Source: CBFDBF01 sp050287965 | GTDB lineage: Bacteria > Pseudomonadota > Gammaproteobacteria > Chromatiales > Chromatiaceae | Direction of reading: 5' to 3' | DNA length: 64,000 nt | Assembly (NCBI GenBank): GCA_050287965.1 | Contig: JBNKCX010000029.1 | Location: 62,001 to 126,000, forward strand | In this document: positions 54,208 through 62,843 of the stretch, one piece after another | How the letters are laid out: the number at the start of each line of letters is the position of its first letter | Numbering within the stretch: the stretch's first letter is position 1 | Notes under the pieces: model-generated | Database searches by the model: none | What the model saw: only the letters and a program-made list of their open reading frames with translations | What the model was told of the DNA's origin: nothing | Made by a program: the position numbers and the translations under genes

Positions 54208-55218
54208 ATGCCAGTCAGTTATAAAGATCTCGGTCTCGTCAATACGCGGGAGATGTTCCAGAAGGCCATGGCCGGCAAGTACGCCGTTCCCGCCTATAAC
54301 TTCAACAACATGGAACAGATCCAGGCGATCATCACCGCCTGCCTGGAGACCCAGTCGCCGGTGATCCTGCAGGTATCCAGCGGCGCCCGCAAGTACGCCG
54401 ATCAGACCATGCTGCAGTACATGGCCCAGGGCGCCATCGAGATGATGAAGCGTATGGCGGGTGAACAGGGGCTGAAAGAGATCCCGATTACACTGCACCT
54501 GGACCACGGCGATACCTTCGAGCTCTGCAAATCCTGCGTCGATAGCGGGTTCTCCTCCATCATGATCGACGGTTCCCATCATCCCTACGACAAGAACGTG
54601 GAACTCACCCGCCAGGTGGTGGAGTACGCCCACGAGTTCGACGTGACGGTGGAAGGGGAACTGGGTGTGCTGGCCGGTATCGAGGACGAGGTGGTGGCGG
54701 AACACTCTACCTACACCCAGCCGGAAGAGGTGGAGGACTTCGTCGGCAAGACCGGTGTGGACTCCCTGGCTATTTCCATCGGCACCAGCCACGGCGCCAA
54801 CAAGTTCAAGCCGGAACAGTGCACCCGCAACGAAGAGGGTGTGCTGATTCCACCGCCGCTGCGCTTCGATATCCTGGAAGAGATCGAGAAAAAGATCCCG
54901 GGCTTCGCCATCGTGCTGCACGGCTCCTCCTCGGTCCCCATGGAAGCGGTGAATATCATCAACCAGTTCGGCGGCGCCCTGAAGGACTCCATCGGTATCC
55001 CCGAAGAGCAGCTGCGCCAGGCCACCCAATCGGCGGTGTGCAAGGTGAACATCGACTCCGACGGACGGCTCTGGATGACCGCCGCCATCCGCAGGCACCT
55101 GGCCGAGAACCCTGCTCACTTCGATCCGCGCCAGTACCTGAAGCCGGCGCGCGAAGCGTTGATTGAGATGTACAAGCACAAGAACGAGAACGTGCTGGGG
55201 AGTGCAGGCAAGGCGTGA
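54208..55218 (+). CDS. fba: Fructose-bisphosphate aldolase class II
   Basis: The 336-residue zinc aldolase has the zinc ligands in TLHLDHGDTFE, IDGSHHPYDKN and ELGVLAGIED, plus the phosphate loop HGSSSVP. It makes or cleaves fructose-1,6-bisphosphate (and may use sedoheptulose bisphosphate in the Calvin cycle). AAAGGTAAAAGGAG precedes ATG 54208. It ends the cluster and is followed by a terminator at 55244. Confidence 0.97.
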   Translation: MPVSYKDLGLVNTREMFQKAMAGKYAVPAYNFNNMEQIQAIITACLETQSPVILQVSSGARKYADQTMLQYMAQGAIEMMKRMAGEQGLKEIPITLHLDHGDTFELCKSCVDSGFSSIMIDGSHHPYDKNVELTRQVVEYAHEFDVTVEGELGVLAGIEDEVVAEHSTYTQPEEVEDFVGKTGVDSLAISIGTSHGANKFKPEQCTRNEEGVLIPPPLRFDILEEIEKKIPGFAIVLHGSSSVPMEAVNIINQFGGALKDSIGIPEEQLRQATQSAVCKVNIDSDGRLWMTAAIRRHLAENPAHFDPRQYLKPAREALIEMYKHKNENVLGSAGKA

Positions 55219-55243
55219 TCAGGTTGACAGGCCGGAGCAACGA

Positions 55244-55272
55244 GGGGCGCCGCTGCGCCCCTTTTGCTTTTT
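55244..55272 (+). terminator. Rho-independent terminator after fba
   Basis: A perfect 7-bp stem GGGGCGC-CGCT-GCGCCCC (55244-55261) is followed by TTTTGCTTTTT. It lies 26 bp after the fba stop and ends the tkt-fba transcript. Confidence 0.88.
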
Positions 55273-55807
55273 AGGAATAAAACTGCTTTGCTATAGACGA
55301 CACGGAAGAGAGGCAGGCAGGGACGCGGTCGAATTTTACTTAATCCCGCCGGTCTTCAAGATCAACTTCGATGCAGAGATTTCCCATGAACATGAAATCC
55401 CTAATCCGGCTGACTTCGGCAGCCCTAATTAAAGAGGTCAGAGCCCGTTAAATCGTACAAAGGCTCTTCGAAAAGGGCTCTGGCCCCTTAAATTTCCTTA
55501 AATCAAGTGCCATTCGGCTCTGACCCCTTAAATCATCAGGCCGTGAGGCCCCTGTTTTTCGTTGCTGTAAGGTGATTTTTGAATATGTAACCAATATGTT
55601 ACCTCATGTGTTGTAGGTTGTTGTCGCCGTCTAACTAAGGCGGAAATGTCCGAAATCTGTGGGTATCGGACGAATGATATGTTGCATCGGAAGACGGCAG
55701 AATAATTTCCGAGTAGCAATCGAGAACAACATCCAGGCCGGAGAGCAATATTCAACAAAGCTGGAAAAATTGCTCTCTGACGCCGATTCTACCGGAGGGA
55801 ACGGAAG
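55273..55807. other. Gene-free region before the ankyrin gene
   Basis: This 535-bp space has no convincing gene. It contains the palindromic repeat at 55428-55535 and an AT-rich stretch (about 55540-55800) that probably holds the promoter of the ankyrin gene. Base composition drops compared with the fba cluster. Confidence 0.7.
55428..55535. repeat. AAGGGGTCAGAGCC-type palindromic repeat, copy 1
   Basis: Arms 55432-55446 and 55475-55489 pair at 13 of 15 positions; a third arm (CGGCTCTGACCCCTT) follows at 55515-55529. The same sequence recurs at 57731 (perfect arms) and 58185 (single arm). It resembles repeats often found beside REP-associated tyrosine transposases (recalled); no such transposase is in the window. 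Confidence 0.7.
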
Positions 55808-56956
55808 GTGAAGCTAAAAACTTTTGCATATTCAATTCTAGCGCCACTTTTTGTGGCTGTATTTGCAAGTGGCCAGGCATTGGCCGGGAGTACCGAGTTC
55901 TTCGATGCCGTACAAATAGGTGATCAGGAGATGGTGCAGTCCATGCTTGCTAAAGGCGCCGACGTGGACAGTAGAAATGAAGAAGGTACCACGGTTCTTA
56001 TTGTGGCCTCATTTGATGGTCATTCGGAAATTGTCGGTATGTTACTCGCCAAAGGCGCCAGCGTGAACGCCAAGGATAAATCTGGTGTAACGGCTCTCCA
56101 TGCAGCCTCGCTACGGGGCCACACGGTGGTCATCAAAGAATTGCTCGGCAAGGGTGCTGACGTAAACGCCAAGATGAAAAGTGGTTCCACGCCCCTTTAT
56201 ACAGCCTCGGATTCAGGCCATGCGGAAATTGTGCGGGAGTTGATCGCCAGGGGTGCTGATGTAAACGCCAAGGCGGTAGATGGTTCCACAGCCCTTTATA
56301 TGGCCTCGATGAAAGGTCATGAGATGGTCGTCAAAGAACTGCTTGCCGGGGGCGCTGATCCGAACATCAAGAAAGAAGGTGGTGTTACGGCCATTTATGC
56401 CGCCTCGATGAATGGTTACGGGGCGATCGTCAAAAATTTGCTTGCCGGGGGCGCTGATCCGAACATCAAGAAAGAGGGTGGTATCTCGGCCCTTTATGCG
56501 GCCTCGATGAAAGGTCACGGGGCGGTCGTCAAGGAATTGCTTGCCGGGGGCGCTGATGTGAACGCCAAGGCATTGGATAATTCTACGGCCCTTATTATTG
56601 CCTCATATACTGGCCACGCGGATGTTGTCAGGGAGTTGCTCGCCGAAGGCGCTGATGCGAATATCAAAAATAATGATCGTGTCTCCGCTCTTTTCGTAGC
56701 CTCGCTGAAGGGTCATGCGGCGGTGGTCAAGGAATTGCTCGCCAATAGTGCTGATGTGAACATTAAGAATAAAGGAGATGTAACGGCTCTTCATATAGCT
56801 TCGCTGAATGGTCACGAGGCGGTGGTCAAGGAATTGCTCGCCAAAGGCGCTGATGTGAACGCCAAGACCGGGGATGGGACTACGGCGCTTATGGTAGCGG
56901 CGGATGAAGGCCATATGGGGGTTTTCAGGCTTCTTACGGAAGCAGGTGCGAAATAG
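55808..56956 (+). CDS. Secreted ankyrin-repeat protein
   Basis: The 382-residue protein has a signal peptide (residues 1-26, ending GQALA) followed by about 11 tandem 33-residue ankyrin repeats, each like GxTALxxASxxGHxxVVKELL and ending GADVNAK or GADPNIK. Copies are very similar, suggesting recent repeat duplication. GTG 55808 follows GGAGGG. It is probably periplasmic or exported and acts as a protein-binding scaffold; the target is unknown. Confidence 0.88.
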   Translation: MKLKTFAYSILAPLFVAVFASGQALAGSTEFFDAVQIGDQEMVQSMLAKGADVDSRNEEGTTVLIVASFDGHSEIVGMLLAKGASVNAKDKSGVTALHAASLRGHTVVIKELLGKGADVNAKMKSGSTPLYTASDSGHAEIVRELIARGADVNAKAVDGSTALYMASMKGHEMVVKELLAGGADPNIKKEGGVTAIYAASMNGYGAIVKNLLAGGADPNIKKEGGISALYAASMKGHGAVVKELLAGGADVNAKALDNSTALIIASYTGHADVVRELLAEGADANIKNNDRVSALFVASLKGHAAVVKELLANSADVNIKNKGDVTALHIASLNGHEAVVKELLAKGADVNAKTGDGTTALMVAADEGHMGVFRLLTEAGAK

Positions 56957-57047
56957 ACGATCGAATGCCAGGAGACGGGCCGGATCGCCAGGTTAATCCG
57001 CCTCTTTTGTTAAGCGGCGTTTTCTAGTGCTGATACCGGAGGGTTAT

Positions 57048-57617
57048 ATGCGTCTTATCACCATCATGAAGGCGGAATCTCGATTGTTCTCCCTTTTATT
57101 AATGGTCATGCTTCCTATTTATGCCCATGCCTTTCAAAATGAACCCTTAAAGGAGTTTAAAGGTATTCAATGGGGTAGCGAGCTGACAAAGGAGTACATA
57201 TGCGAACCTCTCGGTGAAGAGGATCTATTTAAAGCCGAGTGTTATCGGGATGGGGATGAGGACAGTTATCTTGGCGTGAAGACCGGCCCCATAAGCTATC
57301 TGTTTTATGGAGAGGCATTCTATGCTGTAAGCATGTCGTTCATCACTCAGGATAGAGCCGATGCTATGTCGCAGCAACTTGTTAAGGAGTTCGGCAATGC
57401 ACAGGAGGTCAGAAAAACCGGGGCCGACGAAACCACTTCCTATTGGGAAGGCGATGATATCTATATCGAATATATACAACGTGATAACGCGCAGGCATCA
57501 TCACAGGCGATTCTCTATATGGAATCAAAAAGCGTGTACGACAAGGCGAACGAGAAAGCCCTTAACGAAATAGATGCCGCATTGAAGTTTCTGGATGGTA
57601 CGAACAGCGGGAAATGA
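57048..57617 (+). CDS. Secreted hypothetical protein
   Basis: A 189-residue protein. ATG 57048 follows GGAGGG at about 6 bases; an in-frame GTG seven codons upstream is less likely. The signal peptide ends AHA near residue 28. The body starts EFKGIQWGSEL, a pattern seen in several uncharacterised exported proteins, and contains two cysteines about 20 residues apart. The C-terminal ~30 residues are helical. It lies 91 bp after the ankyrin gene. No function is recognised. Confidence 0.7.
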   Translation: MRLITIMKAESRLFSLLLMVMLPIYAHAFQNEPLKEFKGIQWGSELTKEYICEPLGEEDLFKAECYRDGDEDSYLGVKTGPISYLFYGEAFYAVSMSFITQDRADAMSQQLVKEFGNAQEVRKTGADETTSYWEGDDIYIEYIQRDNAQASSQAILYMESKSVYDKANEKALNEIDAALKFLDGTNSGK

Positions 57618-57730
57618 ATCAAAGACAGAATGCCTGGTAAGGGGGGAGACAGATAGAAGAAAGGTATAAAAATATATATTAAGTCTCATTCGACTCTACT
57701 TGCTCCATAATTCATCATATAACTCGAAGA

Positions 57731-57797
57731 TTAAAGGGGTCAGAGCCCGTTAAATTTCACGAAGGCTCTCAAAAAGGGCTCTGACCCCTTAAATTTA
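57731..57797. repeat. AAGGGGTCAGAGCC-type palindromic repeat, copy 2
   Basis: Perfect 15-bp arms AAGGGGTCAGAGCCC (57734-57748) and their complement (57776-57790) enclose a 27-base loop carrying a partial arm GGCTCT. It lies in the 217-bp gap before the AT-rich orphan gene. Confidence 0.75.
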
Positions 57798-57834
57798 CCT
57801 GGTCACTACCCCATGAACTAGAAAATGGCAACTT

Positions 57835-58254
57835 ATGAATAAGCTAACTATCCCTTACGCTAATCTAGATAAACCCAATTTGGGTGAGGAGTTGATGCGT
57901 AGCAAAGAAATAAGAATTGATTTATCGAAGAGGCAGGCAGATAGTCTGAAATTAAATTGGGATAAATACTATAAATATTATGAGTCGAGATTAACAAGTC
58001 CAGGATCTATAAAAACAGCATTGCTTGGGTTTAACTGGTTAATTTACCAAATGATTTTGGACTTAAGGTATAAAAAAATTCACTGTCTTAATGGTCTTTA
58101 TATGAATTATGCTGAATATCTTGAACCAGTAGGATTTCAAAATACATCCCCTATAAACGTTTCGGTGTATTTTAGATTAAAGGGATTAAAGGGGTCAGAC
58201 TGGAGTGCCCCGGGTAAGTGGGGGCGGATTGAAGTCCCCGACTTTCATGTATAA
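57835..58254 (+). CDS. AT-rich orphan protein, C-terminus altered by a repeat
   Basis: The 139-residue frame is conspicuously AT-rich, with many Lys, Tyr, Asn and Ile codons unlike its neighbours, suggesting transfer. From about residue 117 (LKGSDW) the sequence is encoded by the third GGGGTCAGA repeat and the GC-richer DNA after it, so the original C-terminus has probably been replaced. No domain is recognised. There is no strong ribosome site before ATG 57835. It may be a gene remnant. Confidence 0.45.
   Translation: MNKLTIPYANLDKPNLGEELMRSKEIRIDLSKRQADSLKLNWDKYYKYYESRLTSPGSIKTALLGFNWLIYQMILDLRYKKIHCLNGLYMNYAEYLEPVGFQNTSPINVSVYFRLKGLKGSDWSAPGKWGRIEVPDFHV
58185..58199 (+). repeat. GGGGTCAGA repeat, copy 3 (single arm)
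   Basis: ATTAAAGGGGTCAGA matches the left arm of the copy at 57731. It marks the point where the AT-rich orphan frame changes composition. Confidence 0.6.
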
Positions 58255-58631
58255 GTGGGGTAGAATCGGAGACTCCAAATCTTTGGTGTCCTGGTTTGCT
58301 TGATCCGGGGTTCCCTCCCGGAATTTCTCAATTAGTTGCTCCTTACTACATTTCTCATCCGCGCTATTTCGCGCACTCTCGCTTGGTTGTTTCCGGCCCG
58401 ATCTATCGGGCGGGTGTTTGAAATGCACCGTTTTTCAAAATTAGTTGAGTAATTTGACCCAAATTGCCGGGGACATCTTTATTGATTTCCCTTCATTCCT
58501 CGTGATGGCGTCATTCCACCTATTGCGTATGTCATATAACACGTTGTTTTTGTTGTTGAATTAGGGGTATTTTTCGGCACCGGAACAGCTTCGTTATTTC
58601 GTTTACTGCTCAAGGTTGGATAACTCTAATT
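58255..58631. other. Gene-free region before the TonB-dependent receptor
   Basis: This 377-bp space contains no supported gene. A small hairpin GCCCGA-TCTA-TCGGGC lies near 58397-58412, and the last 190 bp are AT-rich and probably hold the receptor promoter. A minus-strand open frame (58195-58428) lacks a ribosome site and recognisable domain and is not called. Confidence 0.6.
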
Positions 58632-60662
58632 ATGAAAAATTCAATAAGAAATTATAAAGAGCTCCTATTTTTCCGTTTTGCACGCCGTCCCCTGGCGATT
58701 CTGGGTGCCGGCTTTTTCTCGATGAACCCCGTTGCGGTTTTGGCGGCGGACGAACTGGACTCGCCCACCATCTCTGTTACCGCCTCGCGTGTCGCCGAAG
58801 AGATCAAAGAGACCCCTGTCACCATCGATATTATTGATAGCGAAGAGATAGAGACCGTCAAGTTCACCGACTCGGTCACCGAACTTCTTACCCGCATTCC
58901 TGGAAACAGCATGATTCGAAATCTGCGAATCCCAATGGGCGGCAAGAACTACACGGTAAATTTGGTTGACGGCATGGCGGTCAGGAGCTTCGGCCGCGGT
59001 ACCTTCGGGTTTATTGATGAGGTGAACACCTTCGATATCGAGCGGGTGGAGGTGATCAAGGGGCCCGCGTCGTCTCTCTATGGCAGTAACGCCCTGGGCG
59101 GCGTGATTAACGTTATTACCCGCGATCCGCCCGCCGAACCCGAATTCCGCGTATGGGGCGAGGGGGGCGACTACGGTCGGGTCCGTGGCGGTATCTCCGC
59201 GGCGGGATCGCACGAGGCTCTCGGATATTTCTTCGATGCCAACGCCCTGGACTATGACGGGGCGCAGGATCGTACGACGGTGAAGAGAGAAGCCGTCAGT
59301 GGTAAGTTGATTTATGACTTTGACATGAACACGAGCGTCAGTTTCAGAGTGGAGCATCTCGAGAAAGATGAGCAAAGTCCAGGCTCGCTTGATGAGACGG
59401 AGTGGGATGCTGACTGGATGCAGGCACCCATAACCGACGCCTATACCAACCAGCAGATGCTTTCAACCACCCTTGGCTTCGTGTCAAACATAGGTGAGAG
59501 TTCGGAGATCGATGTCAAATACAGTTATAGGCATCATGAGGAGCAGGGTATGCCGTCCTACAGCGCCACGGGAAACTATGGCGAGGACGACATGCATAAT
59601 CACAATCTTGTCGCCACCTATCGCTATGACTTTGATTTCTTTCGTTCCCGGGTAATCGCCGGTGCGGATCTTCAATACAGCAGCATCGAGGAGGCAGCCC
59701 ATACCGCCCGCTCTTCTTCCTCCCCCGTTGATCCGGCTAACTCCTACGATATCATCGCCGAAGTCACCTCACCGTTTTTTCAGTATGAAATTTCCCCGAC
59801 GCAGCGTCTGAGGTTTACGGTCGGCGCCCGCTACGACAGGATCAAATACAGTGCCGAGGCTTTTGACAACAGTGTCGACGAAGAGATCTCGTTCTCCAAT
59901 GTAACGCCGAAGGTCGGTCTGACCTATGAGCTGGATGACAACAACAGCATGTGGTTAGGTTATAACGAGGGCTTTGTGGCGCCGGGCCGGAGCATGCTCT
60001 GGACCAGCACCCGTGCCGTTCCCGATTCCAGTCTCGACCCGGAGCGGGCGGTAAACTATGAGCTGGGGGTGCGTGGTCGGTTGCTGGATAGGCGCGTGAA
60101 ATACGATATCGCCCTCTACCATACCACCATCAAGGACATGATCGTGACCGAAGACCGTTTAGGGACCGATTACTATGTAAACGCGGGTAAGGTGGTGGTC
60201 AAGGGCGTGGAGACCAGCCTTTCCGTGCTGCCGGCGGATTATCTGCGATTCGATCTGGCTCACACCTATGCCAATAACAAATACCTTGACTATACATCCG
60301 GCTCTGACGACTACAGCGGCAACTATCTATCTGCTTCGCCGCTGCACCACCTCAATGCGCGTGCGACCCTGACGCCGATGGATGATCTGGATATCGAACT
60401 GGAGTGGGACCACGTCTCCTCCTATTACACCAACAGTGATAACGATGCGGACCCGGACGGCAAGTACCGGCGCCCCGATCTGTATCATCTCAGGGTCTCT
60501 TATGACTGGGACGGCGTGTCGCTCTGGGCGCATGCCCTCAACCTGTTCGATACCAAGTACCCCTACCGGGTTTCCTATTCGACGGGATGGGGTGCCGGCC
60601 GAAGCTATACCTCGGGGGACCCCCGCACCCTCTATGCGGGCGTCAGTTATACGTGGAAATAG
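58632..60662 (+). CDS. TonB-dependent outer membrane receptor
   Basis: The 676-residue protein has a signal sequence (residues 1-38, ending VLA), a TonB-box-like segment (TISVTASR, about 46-53), a plug domain (about 60-165; IERVEVIKGPASSLYGSNAL) and a beta-barrel to the C-terminus (YAGVSYTWK). It imports a ligand such as a siderophore, heme or vitamin using TonB. No transporter or regulator is beside it, so the ligand is open. The final residue is Lys rather than the usual aromatic. Confidence 0.92.
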   Translation: MKNSIRNYKELLFFRFARRPLAILGAGFFSMNPVAVLAADELDSPTISVTASRVAEEIKETPVTIDIIDSEEIETVKFTDSVTELLTRIPGNSMIRNLRIPMGGKNYTVNLVDGMAVRSFGRGTFGFIDEVNTFDIERVEVIKGPASSLYGSNALGGVINVITRDPPAEPEFRVWGEGGDYGRVRGGISAAGSHEALGYFFDANALDYDGAQDRTTVKREAVSGKLIYDFDMNTSVSFRVEHLEKDEQSPGSLDETEWDADWMQAPITDAYTNQQMLSTTLGFVSNIGESSEIDVKYSYRHHEEQGMPSYSATGNYGEDDMHNHNLVATYRYDFDFFRSRVIAGADLQYSSIEEAAHTARSSSSPVDPANSYDIIAEVTSPFFQYEISPTQRLRFTVGARYDRIKYSAEAFDNSVDEEISFSNVTPKVGLTYELDDNNSMWLGYNEGFVAPGRSMLWTSTRAVPDSSLDPERAVNYELGVRGRLLDRRVKYDIALYHTTIKDMIVTEDRLGTDYYVNAGKVVVKGVETSLSVLPADYLRFDLAHTYANNKYLDYTSGSDDYSGNYLSASPLHHLNARATLTPMDDLDIELEWDHVSSYYTNSDNDADPDGKYRRPDLYHLRVSYDWDGVSLWAHALNLFDTKYPYRVSYSTGWGAGRSYTSGDPRTLYAGVSYTWK

Positions 60663-60722
60663 AAAGGATTGATTGTTAAGCCGCGATGGCTACCCGGCTT
60701 TTCAGGCGAATCCAGAAGGAGC

Positions 60723-60746
60723 AAAAAACCCCGCCCTAAGGCGGGG
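60723..60746 (-). terminator. Terminator after the PEP-CTERM gene
   Basis: On the minus strand CCCCGCC-TTAG-GGCGGGG is followed by TTTTTT, directly downstream of the PEP-CTERM stop. It lies between the convergent receptor and PEP-CTERM genes; the plus-strand side lacks a T-run. Confidence 0.88.
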
Positions 60747-60761
60747 TCAGTTGGTACGTAT

Positions 60762-61343
60762 TTAATGTGTTTTCTTTCTTCGGGCAAAGCCGATACCGCC
60801 AAAGCCGAAACCGAGTAAAGCAAGAATGGCGGGTTCCGGAACAGGCGGCGATGCCGCTATTGCTCCGAATACGTCGATAGCGAGATCGTCCGGCGGCGAA
60901 GTGCTGACTGCCTGAACCCTCAGGGTATGTGCGGCAAAAGTCAGACCACTGATTTCAAGTCCGTACCATCCTTCGAGGAGTGGCGAGTTGGTGTCATAGG
61001 TACCGACGGACACACCATCCACGAAGAATTCGGCTATGCCGTCATTCCTGTCAGACTCAAATTGCACGATGAGGGTATCGGCCGGAACCGTGAACACCGC
61101 CTCCAGATAAGAGCCGAAGGTCATTAGCCAATAAACCTTGCTCCAGGGTTCGGGGCCGACATCGGAAAAGATGGTATAACCGGACTTTATAACGGAAGGA
61201 TCTTCCACCTCTATCACTTCCGCCCACGCCGATCGTCCGGAGGTTTCAAACGGAACCTTGGTTATCGCTACCGCCCACGCCTGATGTGTGAATGCCAGTG
61301 CCAGCGCGGTCAATACAACGAATCTTAGAAATTGCCTTGTCAT
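60762..61343 (-). CDS. PEP-CTERM sorting domain protein
   Basis: The 193-residue protein has a signal peptide (ending TTHQAWA-like, about residue 24), a beta-rich body and the C-terminal sorting signal VPEPAILALLGFGFGGIGFA followed by RRKK. Exosortase EpsH/XrtA-type enzymes process such proteins in exopolysaccharide-producing bacteria; none is in this window. The gene is convergent with the TonB receptor. Confidence 0.92.
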   Translation of the reverse strand: MTRQFLRFVVLTALALAFTHQAWAVAITKVPFETSGRSAWAEVIEVEDPSVIKSGYTIFSDVGPEPWSKVYWLMTFGSYLEAVFTVPADTLIVQFESDRNDGIAEFFVDGVSVGTYDTNSPLLEGWYGLEISGLTFAAHTLRVQAVSTSPPDDLAIDVFGAIAASPPVPEPAILALLGFGFGGIGFARRKKTH

Positions 61344-61490
61344 TACTTACCCCTCCATCCACGATGTCGTCCTTAATTATTAGGAAGAGATAAATACCGC
61401 ACAATTTGTATGCAATATATACGCCTGTCTAGGTAACTCCAGGATAATCAAGAAGTTGGAATTTTCATCGGCAGGGGGGCGGGAGGTTTC

Positions 61491-61506
61491 GTAAAGAATA
61501 CCTTAC
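61491..61506. promoter_or_regulatory. Imperfect inverted repeat upstream of the PEP-CTERM gene
   Basis: GTAAAGAATACCTTAC is an imperfect palindrome about 150 bp upstream of the PEP-CTERM start. GTAAA...TTAC-type sites are often seen before PEP-CTERM genes (recalled). A clear sigma-54 -24/-12 site was not found between it and the gene. Confidence 0.35.
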
Positions 61507-61598
61507 ACAAACACCCCGTTTTCCGGTTTTTGCTGTAAAAAAAGCTGACAGGCCGTTGCGCTGGTTTGTACGGCGGGCCAAGCCACACCCTGCATTCT

Positions 61599-62582
61599 TT
61601 AATAGAGGGGCAAGGGCGGTGCGTTCAGGGCGGCGAGTTGGTGTTCCAGGATGGTGACCTGTTCCTGCCAGTACTGGCGACTGCCGAACCAGGGGAAGGC
61701 GGCGGGGAAGGCGGGGTCGTTCCAGCGCCGTGCCAGCCAGGCGGCGTAATGGATAAGGCGCAGGGTGCGCAGGGGTTCGATCAGCCCTATCTCACGTGTG
61801 TCCAGGGGGCGGAAGGTCTCGTAGCCCTCGCGCAGGTAGCTGAGCTGCAGCGCCATCTCCTGCTGTTCCCCGGAGAGCAGCATCCAGAGGTCCTGGATGG
61901 CGGGTCCGTTGCGGCAGTCGTCCATGTCCACGAAGTGGGGACCGCCGTCGGTCCAGAGGATATTGCCCGGATGGCAGTCGCCGTGCAGCCGGATCCAGCG
62001 GCAGCCGGCGGCCTCGGCGAAGCGCTCTTCGATCCGGTTGAGGAGCTCGGTGGCGAGATTACGGTAACGGTGTTCCAGTTCCAGGGGGATGAAGCCGTTC
62101 TCCAGCAGATAAGTGGCCGATGCCTCGCCCATCTCCTTCGGGTCGATGGTGGGTCGATGTTCGAAGGGTCGGCTGGCTCCGAGTTGGTGGATGCGTCCGA
62201 GGAAACGGCCGATCCATTGCAGATTCTCCGGTTGTTCCAGGTTCGGCCAGCGGCCGCCCTGGCGGGGGAACAGGGCGAAGCGGAAAGCCTCGTGGGTGTG
62301 CAGGGTGGTGCCGGCGTCGTCCCGGATCGGGGCCACCACCGGAATCTCTTCCCCGGCCAGGGCCAGGGTGAAATCGTGTTCCTCCTGGATGGTCTCGTTG
62401 CTCCAGCGTCCGGGGCGGTAAAATTTCGCCACCAGGGGTGGCGCGTCCTCTATGCCGATCTGATAGACGCGGTTCTCGTAGCTGTTGAGGGCCAGGAGGG
62501 TGCCGTCGGGCAAAAACCCGTTGGACTCGAGGGCGGTGAAGATCACCTCGGGGGTCAGTCCGCTGTAGGGGGTCTCAGACAT
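61599..62582 (-). CDS. srkA: Stress response kinase A (SrkA/YihE)
   Basis: The 327-residue APH-fold kinase has the catalytic loop RLHGDCHPGNILW and metal-binding VDMDDCRNGP. The start at 62582 (MSETPYSGLT) overlaps the glutaredoxin stop by 8 bases. E. coli SrkA counters MazF-type and Cpx-linked stress death by phosphorylating proteins on Ser/Thr. It is convergent to nothing and separated from the PEP-CTERM gene by 255 bp. Confidence 0.94.
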   Translation of the reverse strand: MSETPYSGLTPEVIFTALESNGFLPDGTLLALNSYENRVYQIGIEDAPPLVAKFYRPGRWSNETIQEEHDFTLALAGEEIPVVAPIRDDAGTTLHTHEAFRFALFPRQGGRWPNLEQPENLQWIGRFLGRIHQLGASRPFEHRPTIDPKEMGEASATYLLENGFIPLELEHRYRNLATELLNRIEERFAEAAGCRWIRLHGDCHPGNILWTDGGPHFVDMDDCRNGPAIQDLWMLLSGEQQEMALQLSYLREGYETFRPLDTREIGLIEPLRTLRLIHYAAWLARRWNDPAFPAAFPWFGSRQYWQEQVTILEHQLAALNAPPLPLY

Positions 62583-62832
62583 CGAAGCCCGCCTGACGCA
62601 AGGTTCGGGTGAGGCGCTGGACATCGAATCCCCTGATCTGCTGTTTTTCCACCAGAATCAAGGGTACCCCACGGCCGCCCAAACGCTGGAACTCCTTCCA
62701 GGCACGCTGGTTCCGTTCCACGTCCCACTCGGTGAAGGGGATCTTGTGCTTCTTGAAAAAGGCCTTGGCCTGTCGGCAATGGACGCAGCGGCTGGTGGTG
62801 TAGAGCAGGACCCTGGTGGGGTGATTCTTCAT
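62575..62832 (-). CDS. Glutaredoxin-family protein
   Basis: An 85-residue glutaredoxin-like protein with the active site TTSRCVHCRQAKAFF (CxxC), the cis-Pro motif RGVPLILV and GFDVQRL. It reduces thiols or mixed disulfides. Its stop overlaps the srkA start by 8 bases, so the two are translationally coupled. The active site CVHC differs from classical CPYC. Confidence 0.88.
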   Translation of the reverse strand: MKNHPTRVLLYTTSRCVHCRQAKAFFKKHKIPFTEWDVERNQRAWKEFQRLGGRGVPLILVEKQQIRGFDVQRLTRTLRQAGFDV

Positions 62833-62843
62833 TGAATCATATG

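Noticed and set aside
55900..56940. CRISPR-like regular repeats
   Set aside because: The 99-bp period corresponds to 33-residue ankyrin repeats in an open reading frame, with no spacers.
58195..58428. Minus-strand small ORF before the TonB receptor
   Set aside because: No ribosome site, no recognised domain, and it overlaps a repeat.
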